Shown piece after piece: positions 44,794 to 51,809 of a stretch of DNA of 64,000 nt. This DNA is from Parachlamydiales bacterium (GTDB lineage Bacteria > Chlamydiota > Chlamydiia > Chlamydiales > SM23-39), in NCBI GenBank assembly GCA_019694475.1, contig JAIBBX010000002.1:62001-126000 (forward strand), in the 5' to 3' direction. The position numbers and the translations under genes were made by a program. Each line of letters begins with the position of its first letter. Positions within the stretch are counted from its first letter, which is position 1. Under the pieces are notes generated by a model, which was given only the letters and a program-made list of their open reading frames with translations, did no database searches and was not told the origin of the DNA.

Positions 44794-45900
44794 TCAAACC
44801 AATCTTTTCCCTCTTAGGATGCAGCCATCGACGGATAAGCCTTCTGTATAGCCGCAGCCCACTTCCATTTGGGGAATTGCGTTTTTGGCTAAGAATAGAG
44901 AGGAATAGATGGGTTTGGCGCCAATTTGGAGATGGCGATCCAATGCAGAAAGTGCTGCTTCGAGAGGATGAGTCTCTTCTTCGCGCACCATGAAAGTAAG
45001 GCGGCTTTCCCCTCTTTGGTTTTGTTCTGGGAAAATGGCTGAGTCGAAGACAGCTCCTAGAACCGATTCTTTTTCTTGAGTTGGGATGAGGTAGCCAAAT
45101 CCTTTTTTCTTAAGCACATCTCCCTCGAAAGCGAGATTAACGACCCAAATGGATTTTGTTGGAAGTTTGGGCGGCAATGCAGAAATCACATGATCGGCAG
45201 CCCAAGTCTTGCCGCCGGCTATCACTTCATGATCATCGAATTTCTCTACTGCGCAATTGAGGACTATGTCGATATCGAGCCTTTTTTCAAGCGCCTGGAT
45301 AAGCGTTTCCATGCCTCCTTTGAGAGTGAACAACCCTTTTGCTTTTTTGGGCGAAGAAAAAAGTCCTTTCATCACAGATCCTTTATCTTTTTCCCAATTG
45401 TATAGAGCTGGAAAGCAAGAGCGGATCGAGAGTTTGTGGATATCGCCTGCATAAATGCCTAATGTAAGCGGATCGAAAAAGAGGTCAGCAATTTTCGGAC
45501 TGAATCTGCGGGATGCAAAATCGTAAATGGATTCATCTTCTTTTTGTCCTTTCGGAATGAAAAGTTCCCGAATTGCGTATGGGATCAGCATCGGCAAAAA
45601 GGAAGCTGGAGTGCGCAATTTGCCTTTATAGAGGATGAAGCGTTTGGCTGATGCTGGATTGGAACGGATCAATTCCAGTTCCAATTCTTGAATGAGGGAA
45701 ATGAGATGAGGGCTGCGGCCGGCTTGGAACGTGCGAGGCCCCTTTTCAAAGAAAAAGCCACCATCATGAGAGCTGCGAATCCATCCGCCAAGCCGACTTT
45801 CTTTCTCAAGCAAAGTAATTTTGGCGCCTGGATTCTTTTTCTTAAGAAACCAAGCGGCGGAAAGTCCGGTGATTCCGCCGCCGAGAACGATAAAACGCAT
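44794..45900 (-). CDS. hemG: Protoporphyrinogen oxidase
   Basis: 368 residues. An N-terminal FAD-binding Rossmann motif (IVLGGGITGLSAAWFLKKK) and KITLLEKESRLGGWIRS precede the HemY-type segments FEKGPRTFQAG and DLFFDPLTLGIYAGDIHKLS. The C-terminus keeps a shortened second FAD contact (GLSVDGCILRGKRL). It is about 60-90 residues shorter than most HemY-type enzymes, though the core motifs are intact. The enzyme oxidises protoporphyrinogen IX to protoporphyrin IX. Called hemG after chlamydial usage; the protein is of the HemY type. Its ATG directly follows the HECT gene stop (TAAATG). Confidence 0.9.
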   Translation of the reverse strand: MRFIVLGGGITGLSAAWFLKKKNPGAKITLLEKESRLGGWIRSSHDGGFFFEKGPRTFQAGRSPHLISLIQELELELIRSNPASAKRFILYKGKLRTPASFLPMLIPYAIRELFIPKGQKEDESIYDFASRRFSPKIADLFFDPLTLGIYAGDIHKLSIRSCFPALYNWEKDKGSVMKGLFSSPKKAKGLFTLKGGMETLIQALEKRLDIDIVLNCAVEKFDDHEVIAGGKTWAADHVISALPPKLPTKSIWVVNLAFEGDVLKKKGFGYLIPTQEKESVLGAVFDSAIFPEQNQRGESRLTFMVREEETHPLEAALSALDRHLQIGAKPIYSSLFLAKNAIPQMEVGCGYTEGLSVDGCILRGKRLV

Positions 45901-47721
45901 TTATCCCATGAAATAATTTCCTGCTTGCGTGAGAGAAAGCTCTTTCAGAGCAAGAAGGAAGTTTTGTTTCGTATGATCGTTGTGTCTTCCATAAGCGCAG
46001 GGCTGAGCCGAAAGATCGATCGTGCTAAAGCAGCTATGCCCAACTGCCGCAGGAACTAGCACCTGGCCATAACCTACTGCCTGGCTGCTGACTCTGATGC
46101 GGGCTCCTTGCCCTAAGCTGGATGAGCCTGTCGCAAATTTCACAAATTCCCGAATATCGTCTTGCGGAGTTGCTGGATCTTGCAGCCATTCTCTGATCCA
46201 TTCGACTTTTTGACGAAGGTGCGGGGTAATAGCCGGACCTTCATTGATTTGAAGGCTGTTAGCAATCGTGGCTCCATCAATCCTTCCCTGGATTGTGTCG
46301 CTGAATACGCGCCAATCAATGGCTTCGCCAATGATATTCCATCGTCTTCTCGTATCGGTGATTCCCTTCGCAATCGCATGAATTGGAGCCAAATATCTTC
46401 CGACTTCTCCAAATAAAACAGTTCTCAAACCTTCCAGAACTTGCCGTTCATGTTCGGCATTTCCCTGTTCAAATTCAAAATCTGCAGGCCAACCTTCTGT
46501 CATCTCAGCGATCGCCGCCGCCTCAGCCCATCCTGCTTCATCTAAATGAGCAGCTTCCAAAAGATCTACAACGCGCGTATTTGCCTCTCTAGCTTGCAAA
46601 ATCGCTCTAGACATCCTCAATTTTGCTGCAGGCGTTAAATTCGCAAACTGCATATCTGCCTCAGCAGGAGTTAAACTAAAGGCGGCCCTAAATAATGCGT
46701 CCTCAAACCGTCTACCGACCAATAACGCTCCATTCGATCGGTAAGCGAGCATCATCGCAGCCCCCAATTTTTGGTAAAGAGGCCTTTCTATTTGGCTAAT
46801 ATCGGGAAGACGGTTGTTCCGGTATGGATCAGCAGTCACAGGCATGCGGAGAGTTGCATTAGCCTGAGCAACGAATCGGAGCTCTCCTTTATTGAGCAGC
46901 AGCCCTCTCATCAAATCATCGAAATAATCTCTCCTAGGACCACCTGCATCAATTCCTTCGTCTCTATCCAGTGAATTCGTTAAAAACTGTAAGTGCAAGG
47001 AAGGAGTTCTATTGCCGACTTGCAGCTCTCTTCCGAGCTCATCGAGGTGATATTCTGGAATTTCGCACAAGCCTCTTCGAATCACCCGGATAGCAATATT
47101 GTCCCCTTCTTTGAGGTAGTTAGAAGAAACTTCAAGAGACTTCATGAAGCAAGGATACATGCAAGCTTCATACTCAGGCGGGAACACCGCCTGATCCACT
47201 CCATCGACTTTGATTGAAAGGACCTGGCCTCCTTCCGCAATCTGCAAGCATAGAGTTGGGTGGCCTTCTCGATTCATATCTTGCACATTCACTGTTTGGG
47301 TTGCTTGATCGAACCAAAGACTATAGGCAAGATGTTCTAAGAAAACTTGTGCTCGGTTTTCCGAAGAGGTGGCCAAACGGAGCGCGGATCGGAAAGTAAT
47401 GAGATCGTCGGCAGTAAAATGCGTACTGATTAGCTGCAAGCCGCCGCCTGAGGCCTGAGCGCCAAAATAGGAACTGACTACTTCAATCACTTTCAAGACA
47501 GCCCAAGTCACGGTTTTAATCACAAAAACGGCGGCATTAAAAACGAGGAACAGTCCGTTTTTAACAATCAATTCTGCTGCTGCAATCAATGCTAAGGGAA
47601 CTGCATACACAAAAGCAGCCACTCTTTCAGCCAAATATTCTTGCGCTGAATATGTGTATTCCATATTGAGCTCAGCATAATCTAAATTGAATGGCCGGTT
47701 AGCTGTAATTCCGCATGTCAT
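45901..47721 (-). CDS. HECT-type E3 ubiquitin ligase-like protein (predicted secreted effector)
   Basis: 606 residues. A hydrophobic region (about 35-85) suggests membrane association. A middle region (about 90-240) of unknown fold precedes a eukaryote-like HECT domain (about 243-600). The N-lobe has SLDRDEGIDAGGPRRDYFDD (residues 251-270), matching the eukaryotic D-x-G-V-D-x-G-G-P-x-R-E-F-F signature. The linker and C-lobe have IREFVKFATGSSSL (523-536), and the catalytic loop is VGHSCFSTIDL with Cys564, the equivalent of H-T-C-F-N-x-L-D-L. A late KQNFLLALKE helix aligns with the HECT C-terminus. HECT enzymes take ubiquitin from E2 onto this cysteine and pass it to substrates. Bacteria lack ubiquitin, so the target is presumably in the host. 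The gene has its own promoter and adjoins hemG. Confidence 0.85.
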   Translation of the reverse strand: MTCGITANRPFNLDYAELNMEYTYSAQEYLAERVAAFVYAVPLALIAAAELIVKNGLFLVFNAAVFVIKTVTWAVLKVIEVVSSYFGAQASGGGLQLISTHFTADDLITFRSALRLATSSENRAQVFLEHLAYSLWFDQATQTVNVQDMNREGHPTLCLQIAEGGQVLSIKVDGVDQAVFPPEYEACMYPCFMKSLEVSSNYLKEGDNIAIRVIRRGLCEIPEYHLDELGRELQVGNRTPSLHLQFLTNSLDRDEGIDAGGPRRDYFDDLMRGLLLNKGELRFVAQANATLRMPVTADPYRNNRLPDISQIERPLYQKLGAAMMLAYRSNGALLVGRRFEDALFRAAFSLTPAEADMQFANLTPAAKLRMSRAILQAREANTRVVDLLEAAHLDEAGWAEAAAIAEMTEGWPADFEFEQGNAEHERQVLEGLRTVLFGEVGRYLAPIHAIAKGITDTRRRWNIIGEAIDWRVFSDTIQGRIDGATIANSLQINEGPAITPHLRQKVEWIREWLQDPATPQDDIREFVKFATGSSSLGQGARIRVSSQAVGYGQVLVPAAVGHSCFSTIDLSAQPCAYGRHNDHTKQNFLLALKELSLTQAGNYFMG

Positions 47722-47725
47722 TTCA

Positions 47726-47747
47726 CACCTCGTTTTTTTATGAGGTG
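47726..47747 (-). promoter_or_regulatory. Hairpin covering the Shine-Dalgarno sequence of the HECT gene
   Basis: On the mRNA, CACCTC pairs with GAGGTG (a six-bp stem, ten-base loop of mostly A), and the second arm is the Shine-Dalgarno site four bases before the ATG. It could mask initiation. If transcription starts a base or two later than expected the first arm would be shortened, so the effect is uncertain. Confidence 0.45.
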
Positions 47748-47750
47748 GAA

Positions 47751-47779
47751 ATTTTAAATAGAATTTAAATTTCTGACAA
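47751..47779 (-). promoter_or_regulatory. Promoter of the HECT-hemG transcription unit
   Basis: Read on the minus strand: TTGTCA (47774-47779), 17-bp spacer, TAAAAT (47751-47756), each five of six to consensus, 29 bases before the HECT ATG. Confidence 0.65.
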
Positions 47780-47841
47780 GATGCACAAACTCTAAAAAAC
47801 AGTTAACGATTTTTTGGTGCGTCGATTTTCGGGATTATTTA

Positions 47842-48313
47842 GCACCACAGAGATAGAGATTATTTTTTCATCCGTTTGATGCCATCCTTAAGCATCTTTA
47901 CATTGAAATTGATCAGCAGCCCTCTTTTATATTCGGATAGTTTAAGATAGGATAGTAACTGTGCTTCATGAATCCCTGCTACGCTGCTCACTGACTTCAC
48001 TTCTACGATAACTTCATTTTCTACAACCAAATCAAGACAATACCCACAGTCAAGCATCACATCCTTATAAAATATTGGCAGCGGGTTTTGGTGTTCGACT
48101 TTTAGCCGTCTCAACCGTAGTTCATAGATTAGACAGGCTTCGTAAGCAGACTCTAAGAGGCCAGGTCCTAAAAATCTGTGAACTTCAATCGCTGCGCCAA
48201 TAATTGTGCCAGTGAGAAGGTCTGTATCATTTGTAAATGGTTGCAGACAAGAATTTTCTTGCATGGTGAGAGCTTAAATGATCTTTTCTCTGTGGTATCT
48301 ATCTCTGTGGTGC
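47842..48313. mobile_element. Putative small mobile unit: GxxExxY gene between inverted CCACAGAGAT repeats
   Basis: GCACCACAGAGATAGAGA (47842-47859) and its inverted partner (48296-48313) match at 17 of 18 positions. A second direct CTCTGTGGT lies inside the right end (48288-48296). The left repeat ends exactly at the gene's stop codon. The same arm sequence, without a gene, forms the element at 6332-6398. The unit interrupts a hemG-hemN neighbourhood that is contiguous in Chlamydia. No target-site duplication is certain and no transposase is present, so the mobile-element call is inference. Confidence 0.5.
47860..48264 (-). CDS. GxxExxY family protein (PD-(D/E)XK nuclease-like)
   Basis: 134 residues, normal for the family. 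The name-giving motif is GLLESAY (about residue 33), and the nuclease-like core is CLDLVVENEVIVEVKSV with Asp and the E-V-K pair. The C-terminus has QLLSYLKLSEYKRGLLINFN. GxxExxY proteins are widespread, of unknown biochemical function, and are commonly found with short CTCTGTG-rich repeats. Here the gene is flanked by inverted copies of such a repeat. Confidence 0.85.
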   Translation of the reverse strand: MQENSCLQPFTNDTDLLTGTIIGAAIEVHRFLGPGLLESAYEACLIYELRLRRLKVEHQNPLPIFYKDVMLDCGYCLDLVVENEVIVEVKSVSSVAGIHEAQLLSYLKLSEYKRGLLINFNVKMLKDGIKRMKK

Positions 48314-48349
48314 ATATCTCTTCATTTTTGCTAAATTTCGTAACAGACT

Positions 48350-49681
48350 CTAAACGGCTTTTGAAAAATGCCCTTTACTTAAGTATGCATCAAAAACAGA
48401 TGCAATATTCCGGATGAATAATCTGCCGATAGGAGTTGCTAAAAGTTTATCTCCCCTCTCTTCCAGAAGTCCTTCTTGAATTAAAGGCTCCACAACACCA
48501 ATGGATCGAACCTCTTTGCCCACTTCAAAATGACACATCAAAGACAATATAATCTTTCTTCTTGCCAAATCGTCTTCAGTCAAAACATATCCTTTGGCAA
48601 CGGGCAAATGGCCGCTTGCCACAGTCGATTGATAGATCTCGAGCTCTTTGATGTTTTGGAAATAGGCATTTTCTAAATATCCGATCGCAGTCAGTCCGAA
48701 TCCAATCATATCCTCGGCCATCTGGACAGCATAGCCTTGGAAATTGCGCGTGAGTGTTTTGTTAAAGTATGCCTTGGCCATCGGATCGCCGGACAGAGCG
48801 AAATGATCCATTCCAATTGCCGCATATCCGCCTTGCATGAATCTAGTCCGCGCGTCGACATAGATGCGGAATTTTTCTTCCGTTGAAGGCAATGTTTCAT
48901 CAGGAATAGCTTTTTGATGCTCTTTGAGCCAAGGGACTTTTGCATAGGAATAAAAAGCGATCCGATCTGGCTTTAGCTCAATCAGTCGGTCAGCCGTTTT
49001 GGCAAATCGCTCGACCGTTTGATGGGGAAGGCCATAAATGAGGTCGATGTTGATCCCCTCGAATCCCAATTCGCGCGCTTTATAATAAGTCGTTACGGTC
49101 ATTTCTTCACTTTGCCGCCGTCTTACAGCTTCTTGCACAACTGGGTCGAGATCCTGCACGCCAAAGCTAACCCGGTTGAATCCAAGCTGGCGCAAAAAAG
49201 TGAGCTTCCTTCCCCTGTCGGCAAAAACAGTACGGGGATCTACCTCGATCGATATTTCGGCATCTTCTGAAAAAACAAAATGCTCATGGATTTTTTTCAT
49301 GAGCCGGTCAAATTCTTCTTCATTTAGCGAGGTTGGCGTTCCTCCTCCCAAATGGAGCTGAGTAACGAGCCGCTTATTTGAAATATTGCGCGCTACCAAA
49401 TCAATTTCCTGGCAAAGATGGTCTAAATAAAGTTGCTGCCGCTCCGGCTTCCGATTTAACACCACCGAACAGCCGCAAAAAAGGCACATCGATTTGCAAA
49501 ATGGGATATGGAAATAAAGCGATAGAGGTTTATTCGACGCATCAAAGAGGCGCAAATGCCGAATTGCCGCGGATTCATCGATCGGTTGAAATTGCGGGGC
49601 TGTCGGGTAGCTAGTGTAGCGGGGAACGGCCCGATTTAGTTTGGCAAGAAGTTGAGGATCTACTTGAACGAGGTCATGCAT
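48350..49681 (-). CDS. hemN: Oxygen-independent coproporphyrinogen III oxidase
   Basis: 443 residues, full HemN length. The radical-SAM cluster motif CKSMCLFCGC follows YFHIPF. Other family blocks are QLHLGGGTPTSL, SIEVDPRTVF, RVSFGVQDLDPVVQEAVRR, and IAFYSYAKVPWLK with the HemN-type second SAM region. The C-terminal HemN domain ends GRLFIRNIASVFDAYL. It decarboxylates coproporphyrinogen III without oxygen. It lies between hemG and hemE on the same strand, though separated from each by inserted genes. No clear Shine-Dalgarno precedes the ATG. Confidence 0.95.
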   Translation of the reverse strand: MHDLVQVDPQLLAKLNRAVPRYTSYPTAPQFQPIDESAAIRHLRLFDASNKPLSLYFHIPFCKSMCLFCGCSVVLNRKPERQQLYLDHLCQEIDLVARNISNKRLVTQLHLGGGTPTSLNEEEFDRLMKKIHEHFVFSEDAEISIEVDPRTVFADRGRKLTFLRQLGFNRVSFGVQDLDPVVQEAVRRRQSEEMTVTTYYKARELGFEGINIDLIYGLPHQTVERFAKTADRLIELKPDRIAFYSYAKVPWLKEHQKAIPDETLPSTEEKFRIYVDARTRFMQGGYAAIGMDHFALSGDPMAKAYFNKTLTRNFQGYAVQMAEDMIGFGLTAIGYLENAYFQNIKELEIYQSTVASGHLPVAKGYVLTEDDLARRKIILSLMCHFEVGKEVRSIGVVEPLIQEGLLEERGDKLLATPIGRLFIRNIASVFDAYLSKGHFSKAV

Positions 49682-49711
49682 AAAAAAGACTTTAGCATTT
49701 CCTCACCTTTA

Positions 49712-49740
49712 GAAAAACCCCCGGTTTTCACCGGAGGTTT
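49712..49740 (-). terminator. Intrinsic terminator of the 361-residue gene
   Basis: Read on the minus strand, AAACCTCCGGT-GAAA-ACCGGGGGTTT is a stem of about ten pairs with one mismatch, followed by TTTTTC, seven bases after the stop codon at 49747. It separates this gene from hemN. Confidence 0.75.
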
Positions 49741-49746
49741 ATAGGA

Positions 49747-50832
49747 TTAGATTTCTTCGATAGCAGGTCGAGCTGCAGGGCCCATCAGGAGCGGCTTTTG
49801 CTGCACGTCTGAATAAGCAACCAACATGGCATCCATAACAGTCTGCATAGAAGTTCTGCCGGCTTGCACAACAAATTCATTTTGCTCTGGCTGTGCTATA
49901 GCTTTCTTCAACAAGCCCAGTTGACGTTGAGCAATGTCTACTGCAATCTTCTCTCGAACTGAAGCGAACATAGAGTCAATCGCGCCGCCTCTTCGAGCTA
50001 ATTCTTCCCGCTCTTTTTGCCCCATTTCGATTCGAGTTGTATTTTGTTGAATCAAATCTGCAACACCCTCTTTTTCCTTAGCGACCTGTTCTTTTGCCCT
50101 TCTGTGAACTGAATCGCAATCATCGATTCGACGTTGCAGAACATCCGCTCTAGCTTCATTTCTCAAAATTCTTTGGCCTACTTTGAATGCATAACTGCAA
50201 GCCAAAGTAACGCCTGTAGCAATTGCCAATGGAACATAGATCGCAGGTTGTGCAACGGTTGTTGCGCATTCCTTAGCTGCGGCAAGAGCCATAGATGCAA
50301 CTTGTCCGCACTTAGCAACAAGAGCTTCTCTATGGACAACGCCCAAAACAGGCACAGTCACATTTAAAGCATGCTGGCCAATTGTTGCAACTGTTCGCCA
50401 AATTTTCTTTGTTAACGGATTTGTGAAAGAAAACAGGGCGATTCTCCCTTCATCTCTGATTTGCTGTTGAATGGCTTGCCTTTCTCCGAAAAGTTGATCT
50501 CTTTCTTGAGTATGTTGAGAATCTATTTGGCTTTCTCTCTCATCAATCTCTTTCCGGCTTTGCTCGCCAGCCCTAATTTGTTGAGTAGCAGAGGAAATAC
50601 CTGCGCTTACCACTTCACATCTTTCTTGGATTCGAATTGCTTCTTCAGCAGCACGCCCGATTTTATCAAGATCTCCCCGCCTTTCTTCAAGCCATTTTTG
50701 TGATTCTTCACCGCTTAGATACTTCATTCCTGCGACCAAAGCTTGCCGGTCTTCAGGCGAAAAACCCATTCTTTGTAAAACTGGGCTCATATCAACTTGT
50801 TGAAACGGGACTACCGCGCTACTAAATGCCAT
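49747..50832 (-). CDS. Coiled-coil membrane protein, function unknown
   Basis: 361 residues. Long Glu/Gln/Arg-rich helices (about 40-120) with heptads precede a bilobed hydrophobic region (about 145-215, with LNVTVPVLGVV and YVPLAIATGVTLACSYAF), then a second coiled coil (about 215-285). A helix-hydrophobic-helix plan of this kind is common among chlamydial inclusion-membrane and type III translocator-like proteins. No family recognised. It has a good promoter and its own terminator, so it is an independent unit inserted between hemN and hemE. Confidence 0.6.
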   Translation of the reverse strand: MAFSSAVVPFQQVDMSPVLQRMGFSPEDRQALVAGMKYLSGEESQKWLEERRGDLDKIGRAAEEAIRIQERCEVVSAGISSATQQIRAGEQSRKEIDERESQIDSQHTQERDQLFGERQAIQQQIRDEGRIALFSFTNPLTKKIWRTVATIGQHALNVTVPVLGVVHREALVAKCGQVASMALAAAKECATTVAQPAIYVPLAIATGVTLACSYAFKVGQRILRNEARADVLQRRIDDCDSVHRRAKEQVAKEKEGVADLIQQNTTRIEMGQKEREELARRGGAIDSMFASVREKIAVDIAQRQLGLLKKAIAQPEQNEFVVQAGRTSMQTVMDAMLVAYSDVQQKPLLMGPAARPAIEEI

Positions 50833-50865
50833 GTTTATATCCTTTTATAATTAAAAATCTAAAAA

Positions 50866-50894
50866 ATTATATACGAAAACCGCTTAAAACTCAA
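50866..50894 (-). promoter_or_regulatory. Promoter of the coiled-coil membrane protein gene
   Basis: Read on the minus strand: TTGAGT (50889-50894), 17-bp spacer, TATAAT (50866-50871), 33 bases before the ATG, which has AAAGGA upstream. Confidence 0.75.
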
Positions 50895-50924
50895 TTTTAA
50901 ATAATTTTTATTATTATATAATAT

Positions 50925-51809
50925 TTATTGAAATTTTACGGTGTCGACGAGGCACTTAACTGCCTCGAAAGAGACATCTTTTTTGACCCCGTGGCCTAGA
51001 TTGACGATGAAACCTGGATCGCTTCCCATTGAGTCTAAAAGTTCTCGGGTCTTTTGCCGGATGATCGGCAGAGGTTGGTAGAGCAAATCGGGGTCCAGGT
51101 TTCCTTGGACTGCCATGGGAACTTTTGGGCGAAGTTCATGGAGCGGCCTTTCTGAATCGAAGCTGATTGCGGTGGGGTGGAGTTTCACCAGCTCATCGAC
51201 ATAGCGGCAGGAGCCGCGCATGAAGACTATCACAGGCACGCGGGCGCTTTGAATGAGCCTTTGAAGATAGGGCGTATATGAGGGAAAATCAGCCATCTCC
51301 CCTGCCCAGGAATCAAAGATCTGGATTGCATCGACTCCTGCAGCTTCCTGCATGCGGATGTATTCGAGAGTCGCTTCTGTAATCGGCTCTAAAAGCGCAG
51401 GATCGCCTCCCATATATCGGGCAACGGTATAAGGCCCGCCGCAAAAGCCGATGAGCGGAACTTTTGTTTGAGCCTTGATCATCCGGATTGTTTTGGCGAT
51501 TGGCTCCAACACTTCGATAGACTCGCGTTTGAGAGAACCTTGGATTACGGGCCCTTCATTAAAATCAAGCGACATGCCTAAAGGCAATGCTACGACAGTG
51601 ATGTCGGAAAAGAGGATGGCTGCGTCTACGCCGAGCTGTTCGATTGGCATGAGCGTGATTTCGGCAGCAAGTTCTGGAGTGAAAAAAAGATCGCGCAAGG
51701 AATGTTTTGCGCGCAGCTTTTGGTAGGAGGGCATGTACCTGCCTGCCTGGCGCATGAGCCAGACAGGAGGACGATTTCGATTTTGGCCTTTAAGCGCTTC
51801 GAGGAACAT
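50925..51809 (-). CDS. hemE: Uroporphyrinogen decarboxylase, compact form
   Basis: 294 residues against about 340-355 usual. Signature elements are present: PVWLMRQAGRYMPSY, AILFSDITVVALPLG, IQIFDSWAG and the C-terminal NLGHGV histidine. Between YTVARYMGG and the IFDSWAG strand about 20 residues are missing compared with the E. coli enzyme, which shortens the helices after the TIM-barrel strand. The enzyme decarboxylates uroporphyrinogen III to coproporphyrinogen III, the substrate of HemN. The start lies 20 bases inside the end of tkt. Confidence 0.93.
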   Translation of the reverse strand: MFLEALKGQNRNRPPVWLMRQAGRYMPSYQKLRAKHSLRDLFFTPELAAEITLMPIEQLGVDAAILFSDITVVALPLGMSLDFNEGPVIQGSLKRESIEVLEPIAKTIRMIKAQTKVPLIGFCGGPYTVARYMGGDPALLEPITEATLEYIRMQEAAGVDAIQIFDSWAGEMADFPSYTPYLQRLIQSARVPVIVFMRGSCRYVDELVKLHPTAISFDSERPLHELRPKVPMAVQGNLDPDLLYQPLPIIRQKTRELLDSMGSDPGFIVNLGHGVKKDVSFEAVKCLVDTVKFQ

